A stretch of DNA of 11,344 bases from Burkholderiales bacterium (GCA_014379045.1 JACMMK010000480.1:1-11344); one strand, 5' to 3'. Counted from the first letter of the stretch, positions 1 through 6,236 are shown. Notes: a model not told the origin generated them from the sequence alone. Numbers and translations: made by a program.

Positions 1-257
1 GACGGGCGCGGCCGGTTGCCGGCGTGGGACGCGCGTTGCCCGTTGCGAAGCCCGCGCGTCGGCCGCGCGCGCGCTGTCTCGTGTGGGTTCTCAATGCTGC
101 GTTCCTCCGTCGACCCCGAAGCTCTTTGACGTGTGGCTCGGGTGAAGGTAAGTTGAAGCTTGAACAGGTAACCGGTCTTTTCTCCGAGTTTGCAGCATCC
201 CGTGCGTTCTCGCCATGCCGCCGGTCAGCGACGCGCTGCGCCCATCGATCGAGTCCC
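1..257. other. Upstream region with no convincing gene
   Basis: This very GC-rich stretch is open in the frame of the first gene, but the translation is arginine-rich, low in complexity and unlike any part of the class II aldolase fold, so I treat it as non-coding. It contains a perfect 8-base inverted repeat, GACGCGCG at 28-35 and CGCGCGTC at 53-60, with no T tract after it. A weak promoter-like pair lies at 126-131 (TTGACG) and 149-154 (TAAGTT), 17 bases apart, and could drive the operon that starts at 258. Only the -35 half resembles the consensus, so this is a low-confidence guess. Confidence 0.4.
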
Positions 258-1079
258 ATGCCCGACATCACTGCTTCTTCTGCGGCTTCCGCTGCGACTT
301 CTTCTTCGTCCGCTTCCTCCACCGCAAGCGCGGGTGTGCAGGCTTCGGTAAGCCCCGCCGAATGGACGCTGCGCTGCGAACTCGCCGCCGCGCATCGGCT
401 CGTCGCGCACTTCGTGTTCGTCGACATGACGTACAACCACATTTCGGCGCGCTGTCCCGACGTGCCGGATCATTTCCTGGTCAAGGCCGACAACGTGTTC
501 ATGGACCAGGTCACTGCATCGAACCTGGTGAAGTACGACCTCGGCGGCAATCAGGTCATGCCGTCGGCGTGGAAGGCCAGCCCGGCTGCGTACAACGTGC
601 ACGCTTCGGTGCTTGCGGCGCGACCGGAGATCATGGCGGCGGTGCATACGCATTCGCCCGCGAACCTCGCGGTGTCGGCGCAGGAGTCCGGATTGCTGCC
701 GCTCACCCAGCAGGCGATGCGCTTCTATCAGCGCATCGCCTACTACCCGAACGAGGTAGACGATACGACGCGCGAGGGCACCGACGTGATGGCGGCAGCA
801 CTCGGGGAGCACTGGGTGATGATCCTCGAGAATCACGGGGCGCTGGTCTGCGGCAGCACCGTCGCGGAGGCGTACATCTATCATCACTTCTTCGAACTCG
901 CGTGCCGGGCACAGATCGGCGCGCTGGCCGGCGGAGCACGGGTCAAGCACCCGTCGCACGAGGTGTGTGTCGAGCGCGCACGAAAGTTCGGTCGCATCGG
1001 CGCGTACGATTCGCGCAGCCGCGACTGGGTGGCGAGCATGGCGCTGGTCGAGAACCGCTACCCGGACTATCGGCACTGA
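258..1079 (+). CDS. Class II aldolase/adducin family protein
   Basis: A 273-residue protein with the class II aldolase/adducin N-terminal fold. The zinc-site histidines are visible as HTH (His130, His132) and ENHG (His193). Other family blocks are NHISAR near 60-65, ITAS-like VTASNLVKYDL near 85-95 and the SAQESGLLPLTQQ segment near 140-152. In fuculose-1-phosphate aldolase a catalytic Glu lies four residues before a conserved His in the substrate loop; here that position is Ala111 (SPAAYNVH), as I recall for the adducin-like branch. A classical aldolase reaction is therefore uncertain. The first ~32 residues are Ser/Ala-rich and probably disordered. The start at 258 is the first ATG close to the domain, but no good Shine-Dalgarno precedes it, so the start is tentative. 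It is followed after 169 bases by an FAH-family gene in the same direction, suggesting a shared catabolic role. Confidence 0.85.
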   Translation: MPDITASSAASAATSSSSASSTASAGVQASVSPAEWTLRCELAAAHRLVAHFVFVDMTYNHISARCPDVPDHFLVKADNVFMDQVTASNLVKYDLGGNQVMPSAWKASPAAYNVHASVLAARPEIMAAVHTHSPANLAVSAQESGLLPLTQQAMRFYQRIAYYPNEVDDTTREGTDVMAAALGEHWVMILENHGALVCGSTVAEAYIYHHFFELACRAQIGALAGGARVKHPSHEVCVERARKFGRIGAYDSRSRDWVASMALVENRYPDYRH

Positions 1080-1248
1080 CGCGCAGCGAGCACGCGCAGA
1101 CGCGTCGCTTGACAGGGGCCGCGCAGGGCCCAGACGCACGCGTGGTGCGCAGCCGGGCGACGAGGATCAGGATGCGTCGCCGATGTCGGGCACATCGTTG
1201 ACGCCGGAATTCGCATAAGGGCCCCAGAGGCCAGCAGGAGGACACGAC

Positions 1249-2163
1249 GTGGCGCAGTTCAAGCTTCTCAACTACCGGGCCGACACCGGCGCGGCGCACG
1301 CAGCGATTCTTGCCGGCGACGATCGGGTGATCGACCTCGTGCACGCGCTGCCGGGGGAAGCGTGGGCTGCCTCGACGCTCGCGGTGCTCGGTGCATGGGA
1401 CACAGCGCGCCCGCGACTTGCCGCGCTGGCGGCGTTGCCGGATGCGCCGTCACGGCCGCTGCAAAGCGTGCAGTTGATGGCGCCGCTGTTGTATCCGCCG
1501 GCGATCTACTGCACCGGGGCCAATTACCAGGCGCATGCCAACGAAATGTCCGCCGAAGGCGCGGGCGTCGACAAGGCGACGACCCAACCCTATCTGTTCC
1601 TCAAGTCCGGACCGCACTGCGTGATCGGCCCGAACGCGGCGATCCGGCTGCCGCGCATCTCGCAGAAGGTCGACTGGGAGGGCGAGTTCGCGGTCGTGAT
1701 CGGCCGGCGTGCGCGCAACGTGCGCGCCGCCGACGCGATGCAGTACGTGGCGGGATACACGATCATGAATGACGTGTCGCTGCGCGACCTGTCGCGCCGG
1801 CCCGATTGGCCGCGCTGGAACATCGACTGGTTCGGGCACAAGAACTTCGAGACCGGCGCGCCGATGGGACCGTGGATCGTGCCCGCCGAGCAGATTCCCG
1901 ACCCGGCTGCGTGCCGGCTCCAGCTATGGGTGAATGCCGAGCGGATGCAGGACACGCTGGTGTCCGGGCTGATCTTCGATATCGCCGAACTGATCGAGTA
2001 TCTGAGCCGACGCATGACCCTGTTGCCCGGCGACGTCATCGCGACCGGGACGCCGTCGGGCGTCGGACGGCCGCGCGGGATCTTCCTGAAACCGGGGGAT
2101 CGCGTACGGATAGAAATCTCGGGCATCGGCACGCTGGAAAATCCGGTCGAGCAGGGCGAGTGA
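1249..2163 (+). CDS. Fumarylacetoacetate hydrolase family protein
   Basis: A 304-residue protein of the FAH superfamily, whose members hydrolyse, decarboxylate, hydrate or isomerise 2-oxo acids and 1,3-dicarbonyls with a divalent metal. The metal-binding motif is clear: DWEGEFAVVIGR (Glu144, Glu146), MNDVS (Asp175) and GHKNF (Lys198). GTPSGVG at 267-273 is the usual C-terminal substrate-loop signature. Residues 1-75 form the less conserved N-terminal domain seen in bacterial homologues. The start is GTG at 1249, chosen because CAGGAGGA at 1235-1242 is an excellent ribosome binding site at the right spacing. The next gene begins 51 bases after its stop. Family membership is secure. The reaction is not: a ring-cleavage product hydrolase, a 2-oxo-hydratase or a decarboxylase would all fit beside an extradiol-dioxygenase-like neighbour. 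Confidence 0.9.
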   Translation: MAQFKLLNYRADTGAAHAAILAGDDRVIDLVHALPGEAWAASTLAVLGAWDTARPRLAALAALPDAPSRPLQSVQLMAPLLYPPAIYCTGANYQAHANEMSAEGAGVDKATTQPYLFLKSGPHCVIGPNAAIRLPRISQKVDWEGEFAVVIGRRARNVRAADAMQYVAGYTIMNDVSLRDLSRRPDWPRWNIDWFGHKNFETGAPMGPWIVPAEQIPDPAACRLQLWVNAERMQDTLVSGLIFDIAELIEYLSRRMTLLPGDVIATGTPSGVGRPRGIFLKPGDRVRIEISGIGTLENPVEQGE

Positions 2164-2214
2164 TCCGTCGGTCGAAATCTTCAACGCGACCGTGGTGAAG
2201 CCAAGGAAGCTGCG

Positions 2215-3435
2215 ATGAGTGCCGAGCGCTATGACGTAGGCGGGGTGTGGCTCGAGCGACCGTTCCGGATTCGCCGGCTGGGCCATTTCGGCTATAACGT
2301 CGATGACATTGCAGCGTGTCTCGGGTTCTATTGCGATGGCCTGGGCCTGCGCATCTCCGACCCGCAGGATCTCGCGCAGGGCCACCCCCGGCGCGATGAA
2401 CTGAAGGCGCTCGGCGACACCAACCTGTACTTCATCCGGCACGGCACCGATCATCACTCGTTCGTCCTGTTCGACCGGCGCGTGTTCAATGCCCTGGGGC
2501 GCGCCGCCACCCTGCCTTCGAAGGTCGATCTGAACCAGCTCACCTGGCAGGTCGGCAGCCTCGCCGAGGTCTCCAGTGCGATCGACTATTTCGGGGCGCA
2601 CGGCATCGCGGTGAACCGCGTCGGGCGCGACATGCCGGGCTCCAACTGGCATGTCTACCCGTTCGATCCGGAAGGCCACCGCAACGAGTTGTACTACGGC
2701 ATCGAACAGATCGGCTGGTTCGGCTCCGCCAAACCGCGCGCGATGCACGAACGCGGGTTTCGGGAACGTCCGGCGTTGCCGCAGATCGGAGAACTCGCCG
2801 AAGTCGAACGGATGCTCGCTCAGGCTATCGATCCGGCCTCGGGCTTTCGTCACCCTGAAACCCTGCCGGCCACCTTCGACGTCGACGGCGTGCTGCTGTC
2901 GAGGCCGTTCAAGGTGGTGCGCCACGGGCCGCTGCGACTGTTGTGCGACGATGTCGAGTCGATGACCCGCTTCTACACCGAGCGTATGGGGTTGCGGGTC
3001 AGCGAGACGGTCGTCTGGCGCAGCCACCGGTGCGTGTTCTTGCGCTGCAATACCGAACACCACTCGCTGGCGCTCTATCCTGCGGCCGTACGCGACGAAC
3101 TTGGCTGGCCCGGTGCGTCGACAGTGATGAGCTTCGGCATGCAGGTCGCCAATTACCGGCAGTTGCGCGCGGCCATCGCGTGGTTACGGGACCGCGGCGG
3201 CAGACTGGTCGAACTGCCTGCCGAACTCTCGCCCGGCATCGAATGGTCGGCGTGCGTGCTGGACCCTGCCGGCCACGGCGTCGAGCTCTATTTCAGCATG
3301 GAACAGCTCGGGGGCGATGGGCCTGCGTGCCCCCGCGCGGCGTTTCAGCGACCACCGATCGATGCCTGGCCCAGCCATCTGGACGCGCGGCCCGACATGT
3401 TTACCGGCGAAACCTTTCTCGGGCCCTGGGGTTGA
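2215..3435 (+). CDS. Two-domain VOC protein, extradiol dioxygenase-like
   Basis: A 406-residue protein built from two tandem vicinal-oxygen-chelate (glyoxalase/bleomycin resistance/dioxygenase) units. The duplication can be read directly: residues 6-23 (YDVGGVWLERPFRIRRLG) match 221-238 (FDVDGVLLSRPFKVVRHG). It continues through FYCDGLGLRISD versus FYTERMGLRVSE, TDHHSF versus TEHHSL, and NELYYGIEQIG versus VELYFSMEQLG. The N-terminal unit carries a full 2-His-1-Glu set (His24, His81 of the HH pair, Glu158). In the C-terminal unit the first position is Pro239, although His283 and Glu357 are kept and His237 lies two residues earlier. The expected chemistry is Fe(II) or Mn(II) ring cleavage of a catechol-like substrate, but the substrate is unknown. 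The ATG at 2215 has AAGGA at 2203-2207 as ribosome binding site. It is the last gene of the plus-strand operon, 50 bases before a strong terminator. Confidence 0.88.
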   Translation: MSAERYDVGGVWLERPFRIRRLGHFGYNVDDIAACLGFYCDGLGLRISDPQDLAQGHPRRDELKALGDTNLYFIRHGTDHHSFVLFDRRVFNALGRAATLPSKVDLNQLTWQVGSLAEVSSAIDYFGAHGIAVNRVGRDMPGSNWHVYPFDPEGHRNELYYGIEQIGWFGSAKPRAMHERGFRERPALPQIGELAEVERMLAQAIDPASGFRHPETLPATFDVDGVLLSRPFKVVRHGPLRLLCDDVESMTRFYTERMGLRVSETVVWRSHRCVFLRCNTEHHSLALYPAAVRDELGWPGASTVMSFGMQVANYRQLRAAIAWLRDRGGRLVELPAELSPGIEWSACVLDPAGHGVELYFSMEQLGGDGPACPRAAFQRPPIDAWPSHLDARPDMFTGETFLGPWG

Positions 3436-3484
3436 GTCGGACGCGGCCGCGCGACCGATTCGCCGCGGTCGCCGAGTACCAATG

Positions 3485-3512
3485 AAAACGGGCGCCGAAG
3501 CGCCCGTTTTTT
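3485..3512 (+). terminator. Bidirectional intrinsic terminator
   Basis: A perfect 11-base-pair stem, AAAACGGGCGC (3485-3495) with GCGCCCGTTTT (3500-3510), encloses the 4-base loop CGAA and runs into six T residues (3507-3512) on the plus strand. On the minus strand the loop reads TTCG closed by a C-G pair, the very stable cUUCGg tetraloop, followed by TTTT. It lies between the stop of the VOC gene (3435) and the stop of the convergent CHRD gene (3528), so it can end both transcripts. Confidence 0.95.
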
Positions 3513-3527
3513 GCGTCGAGGTGTTGC

Positions 3528-4133
3528 TCAAACGCGCTTGCTGCGCCCGCGTACCGCCTGCGCACCGATCAGCAACAGCCCACCCAGCATCAGCGGCAGT
3601 GCGGCCGGCACCGGGATCACCGAGGTGTTGACCAGTGCTGCAATCTGGCCGCGAATCTCACCGCCGGGGTACAGGTTCGAATGCACGTTGAAGTAGGCAT
3701 TGCCGAGCGAAAGCCCGGTCAGGAACGCATTGGAGACGACCACGTTGTTGCCGACCAGAACGCCGGCGGACACGCCGGGCAGGGGGCCGGAAACGCCCGC
3801 GGGAGGCACGCCACCGACGATATCGATCACCACAGGCGCATTCGTTCCCGGGAGACCGACGCCGGGCGTCGCAGAGTTGTGGATATGCGATATCGTCAGC
3901 GCGGACGGCGCGCCGTTCGCCAGCGTCGGCGTCAGACCGGCGAACACGACGTTGAACGAGATCGTGTTGTCGGGGTTCAACGTGAAGGTGCCGTTGCCCG
4001 TCGCCAGGCTCGGGTTGGGGATCGTTTCCTGTGCGCCGCTCAGGAACACATTGACGGTAATCGCATGCGCACTGGCAACCGCCAGCAGCGAAGCGGCGGC
4101 AAGGCACTTGATCGTCGATTTCAGCATGGTCAT
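3528..4133 (-). CDS. Secreted CHRD-domain protein with PEP-CTERM-like tail
   Basis: A 201-residue exported protein. Residues 1-24 form a Sec signal peptide (KSTIK, then a hydrophobic stretch, cleavage predicted after AHA). Residues 25-165 are a CHRD domain, recognised by SGAQE at the start, TISHIHNS near 80-87 and AYFNVHSNLYPGGEIRGQI near 146-164. The C terminus has the three-part sorting layout: a Pro-rich IPVPAALPL motif (173-181), a hydrophobic segment (about 179-193) and a basic end (RGRSKRV). This resembles the VPLPA variant of PEP-CTERM, which exosortase processes at the inner membrane in exopolysaccharide-producing Gram-negatives. No exosortase gene is in view. The start at 4133 is chosen because CAGGAG lies six bases upstream and the signal peptide begins there. 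CHRD domains have no assigned enzymatic reaction; a role in envelope or extracellular matrix is inference. Confidence 0.88.
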   Translation of the reverse strand: MTMLKSTIKCLAAASLLAVASAHAITVNVFLSGAQETIPNPSLATGNGTFTLNPDNTISFNVVFAGLTPTLANGAPSALTISHIHNSATPGVGLPGTNAPVVIDIVGGVPPAGVSGPLPGVSAGVLVGNNVVVSNAFLTGLSLGNAYFNVHSNLYPGGEIRGQIAALVNTSVIPVPAALPLMLGGLLLIGAQAVRGRSKRV

Positions 4134-4139
4134 GAAGAA

Positions 4140-4144
4140 CTCCT
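4140..4144 (-). promoter_or_regulatory. Ribosome binding site that fixes the CHRD gene start
   Basis: AGGAG on the minus strand, six bases before the ATG at 4133. It supports this start over an in-frame ATG at 4220, whose extra 29 residues would bury the signal peptide inside the protein. The 170-base gap upstream (4134-4303) shows only a weak promoter-like pair on the minus strand (TTGTCG, 17 bases, GATCAT) and no clear terminator for metW. Confidence 0.75.
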
Positions 4145-4303
4145 GCGTGGGGGAAGGATAGGGGCGGCAAACTCGAGCCAGCGCACGAACCACATACTGC
4201 CAGCAGAACATGTCGTTCATGGCAAGTGCGAATGTCTGTCGAATGATCCGAAAGGACTATTGCGCCGACAATCAGCTCGTAGAGATGCGACGTTAGTGCC
4301 CCG

Positions 4304-4921
4304 CTAGGCAGCAAATGGTTGTGCTATCCGATGAACGTCGCTCCCGAACCGATAGACGGCCAACGATCCGCGGAGGTTAGCCAGCATCGAAACTTCCCTG
4401 CCCTCGTGCAGCGCGATTCGCTCCAGGATTTCTATCCCGCGCTCGGCGCAGAATGCCTCGAAGTCCGACAGCGTACAAAGGTGAATGTTCGGCGTGTCGT
4501 ACCAGTGATGCGGAAAATCGTCGTTCACCGGCATCCGTCCCAGCGCGAGCTGGATCCGATTGCGCCAGTACCCGAAGTTCGGGAAGGACACGATCCCTTC
4601 GCGTCCGACGCGCAGCATCTCGGCGAGGATCCGTTCGCTGTTCTTCATCGCCTGCAGCGTCAGCGACAGGATCACGTAGTCGAACGATTCTGGATCGAAG
4701 CCGGACAGCCCCGACTCCAGGTCCATCTGCAATACGTTGATGCCGTTCTTCACGCAGGTCGGAATCTTCGCGTCGTCGAGTTCGATGCCATAGCCGCGCA
4801 CGCCGAGCGATTCACGCAGGTAACGCAGCAACGATCCGTCGCCGCAGCCGAGGTCGAGCACCTTCGCGCCGGGCTTCATGCGCCCTGCGATCACCGCAAA
4901 GTCGGCACGCGGGCCCTTCAT
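4304..4921 (-). CDS. metW: Methionine biosynthesis protein MetW
   Basis: A 205-residue class I methyltransferase-fold protein matching MetW along its length. The SAM-binding glycine loop is LDLGCGDG (22-29), followed by the acidic end of strand 2 in GYGIELDD (43-50). MetW-typical blocks are SLTLQAMKN (86-94), FPNFGYWRNR (113-122) and WYDTPNIHLCT (140-150). MetW is regularly found beside metX and is thought to support homoserine acylation; in several bacteria the pair is needed for full acyltransferase activity, and no methyl acceptor is firmly known to me. The start codon overlaps the metX stop in ATGA. A good GGAG site (4929-4932) inside the metX end, seven bases before the ATG, supports both the start and translational coupling. 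It should therefore share metX's SAM-responsive leader. Confidence 0.95.
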   Translation of the reverse strand: MKGPRADFAVIAGRMKPGAKVLDLGCGDGSLLRYLRESLGVRGYGIELDDAKIPTCVKNGINVLQMDLESGLSGFDPESFDYVILSLTLQAMKNSERILAEMLRVGREGIVSFPNFGYWRNRIQLALGRMPVNDDFPHHWYDTPNIHLCTLSDFEAFCAERGIEILERIALHEGREVSMLANLRGSLAVYRFGSDVHRIAQPFAA

Positions 4922-6063
4922 GCGAGCGCTCCGTGCACGCGCTCGAGATAGGCGCGCACCAGCGCGTGGTAGCGCGGGTCATCGAGCAGGAACGCGTCGT
5001 GGCCGTGCGGGGCGTCGATCTCGCCGTAGGTGACGTCGAGCTGGTTGCGCAGCAACGCCTGGACGATCTCGCGCGAACGTTCGGGCGCGAAGCGCCAGTC
5101 GGTGGTGAACGAGATCACGAGGAACCCGGCGCGCGCATTGGCGAGCGACGCCGACAGATCACCGTCGAAGTCGAAAGCCGGGTCGAAGTAGTCGAGTGCC
5201 TTGGTGATGCGCAGATACGTGTTGGCATCGAAATATTCGGCGAACTTGCCGCCCTGATAGCCCAGATACGACTCGATCTGGAATTCGGGATCGAAGCTGT
5301 AGCCGATCCGGCCGGCGCGCAATTGGCGCCCGAACTTGCTCGCCATTGCGTCGTCGGACAGATAGGTGATGTGGCCGACCATCCGCGCCACACGCAGGCC
5401 GCGCACCGGGGTCAGGCCGTGCGCGAGGTAGTCGCCGGCGTGAAAGTCCGGGTCGGTGAGGATCGCCTGGCGTGCGACTTCGTTGAACGCGATGTTCTGC
5501 GCCGAGAGATTGGGCGCGCAGGCGATGACCAGCGCATGGCGCAGCCGGTCGGGAAACTGCCGCGTCCATGACAGTGCCTGCATGCCGCCCAGGCTGCCGC
5601 CCATCACGGCAGCGAAGCGTTCGATGCCGAGGTGATCGGCCAGGCGCGCCTGCGCCGCCACCCAGTCTTCCACGGTGACGACCGGAAACGTCGAACCGTA
5701 CGGCTGCCCGGTCTGCGGATCGATGCTCATCGGCCCGGTCGACCCGAAACATCCGCCGAGGTTGTTGACGCCGATCACGAAGAAGCGATCCGTATCCACC
5801 GGCTTGCCCGGGCCGATGATGTTGTCCCACCAGCCGACATCCTGAGGATCGTCGGCATACCAGCCGGCGACGTGATGCGATGCGTTCAGCGCATGGCAGA
5901 CGAGGATCGCATTCGAGCGCGCCGCGTTCAACGTGCCGTAGGTCTCGTAGACGAGCTCGTAGGCGGCGAGCGTGCGACCCGAGCGCAGCGGCAACGGCTC
6001 GGCAAATGCAGCGCGCTGCGGCGTTACCGGGCCCAGTGAGCGGGGCGGGATGGAGCTGTCCAT
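4918..6063 (-). CDS. metX: Homoserine O-acyltransferase MetX
   Basis: A 381-residue alpha/beta-hydrolase that acylates the hydroxyl of L-homoserine from acetyl- or succinyl-CoA, the committed step to methionine, in the cytoplasm. The nucleophile elbow is GGSLGG with Ser157; the other triad members are Asp322 (TTDWRF) and His355 (PHGHDAF). Arg227 in the VARMVGH block is the expected homoserine-binding residue. Other family signatures are YETYGTLN (40-46 region), NNLGGCFGSTGP (100-111) and GQPYGSTFP. The WRF after the catalytic Asp is, as I recall, typical of proteobacterial MetX proteins assigned to succinyl-CoA (MetXS), so succinyl-homoserine is likelier than acetyl. No Shine-Dalgarno is evident before the ATG at 6063 (GACCTAAAACAA). 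The frame stays open for 34 codons upstream but has no ATG, GTG or TTG there, so this start is retained. It is preceded by a SAM-II-like riboswitch and terminator. Confidence 0.95.
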   Translation of the reverse strand: MDSSIPPRSLGPVTPQRAAFAEPLPLRSGRTLAAYELVYETYGTLNAARSNAILVCHALNASHHVAGWYADDPQDVGWWDNIIGPGKPVDTDRFFVIGVNNLGGCFGSTGPMSIDPQTGQPYGSTFPVVTVEDWVAAQARLADHLGIERFAAVMGGSLGGMQALSWTRQFPDRLRHALVIACAPNLSAQNIAFNEVARQAILTDPDFHAGDYLAHGLTPVRGLRVARMVGHITYLSDDAMASKFGRQLRAGRIGYSFDPEFQIESYLGYQGGKFAEYFDANTYLRITKALDYFDPAFDFDGDLSASLANARAGFLVISFTTDWRFAPERSREIVQALLRNQLDVTYGEIDAPHGHDAFLLDDPRYHALVRAYLERVHGALA

Positions 6064-6123
6064 TTGTTTTAGGTCTTGCGATGCGAGGGGAGACGCGGCC
6101 GCAGCCGCGCGAGAACCAAAAGC

Positions 6124-6154
6124 AAAAACCCCGACGTGCTTGCGCAGGCCGGGG
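6124..6154 (-). terminator. Intrinsic terminator in the metX leader
   Basis: On the minus strand CCCCGGCCTGC (6154-6144) and GCACGTCGGGG (6139-6129) form an 11-position stem with one C-C mismatch and one G-U pair. They close a GCAA (GNRA) tetraloop (6143-6140), and five T residues follow (6128-6124). It lies about 60 bases before the metX ATG and directly after a SAM-II-like aptamer, so it reads as the expression platform of that riboswitch rather than the end of the ptsI transcript, whose stop is 225 bases away on the far side of the metX promoter. Confidence 0.85.
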
Positions 6155-6156
6155 TG

Positions 6157-6174
6157 GAGAAATCTTCATTTCTC
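6157..6174 (-). other. Small hairpin between aptamer and terminator
   Basis: GAGAAAT (6174-6168) and ATTTCTC (6163-6157) form a perfect 7-base-pair stem around the loop GAAG. It starts right after the conserved GCTAAA of the riboswitch and ends two bases before the terminator hairpin, so it may act as a spacer, a pause site or a part of the switching path. It also masks an ATG at 6169. Confidence 0.6.
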
Positions 6175-6224
6175 TTTAGCCGCATTTATTTCGCGCCCGC
6201 AAGCTGAATTCAAATCGGCGCGTA
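6175..6224 (-). promoter_or_regulatory. SAM-II riboswitch aptamer upstream of metX
   Basis: On the minus strand this segment shows the ordered SAM-II core as I know it: stem P1 CGCGCC (6222-6217) with GGCGCG (6197-6192), a loop that begins GATTTGAA (6216-6209) and ends CTTGC (6203-6199), then ATAAATG (6189-6183) and GCTAAA (6180-6175). The pseudoknot P2 can be drawn between AGCTTGC (6205-6199) and GCGGCT (6183-6178), with one bulged T and one G-U pair. SAM-II binds S-adenosylmethionine and lies upstream of methionine genes such as metX and metA, mainly in alphaproteobacteria and also in other proteobacteria. The gene context therefore agrees. A covariance-model search against the Rfam SAM-II family would settle it. 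Confidence 0.85.
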
Positions 6225-6236
6225 CTTCCAGACGTA

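Noticed and set aside
24..257. In-frame N-terminal extension of the class II aldolase gene from an ATG at 24.
   Set aside because: The 78 added residues are arginine-rich, low in complexity and outside the family fold; no ribosome binding site supports the start.
1080..1248. TTGACA-like hexamers near 1109 and 1198 as promoters for the FAH gene.
   Set aside because: Neither has a fair -10 hexamer at 16-18 bases; the gap looks like a plain intergenic spacer within an operon.
1924..3063. Minus-strand open frame opposite the VOC and FAH genes (379 codons).
   Set aside because: It is a shadow of two genes with clear motifs and ribosome binding sites, and it spans the gap between them.
4134..4220. 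Longer CHRD protein starting at an ATG at 4220.
   Set aside because: It would place 29 residues before the signal peptide, while the ATG at 4133 has a well-spaced AGGAG.
4319..4951. Plus-strand open frame opposite metW (210 codons).
   Set aside because: It is antisense to MetW, which has full family motifs and a coupled start; no domain is visible in the frame.
5159..6169. An ATG at 6169 right after the riboswitch opens a frame whose first codons cover the terminator, suggesting a leader peptide that controls termination by translation.
   Set aside because: The purine-rich AAAGAG lies only about two bases from the ATG, the ATG is inside a hairpin, and the frame has no stop before metX but runs about 1 kb through it out of frame. 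A short leader peptide is therefore not supported; comparative codon analysis could reopen it.
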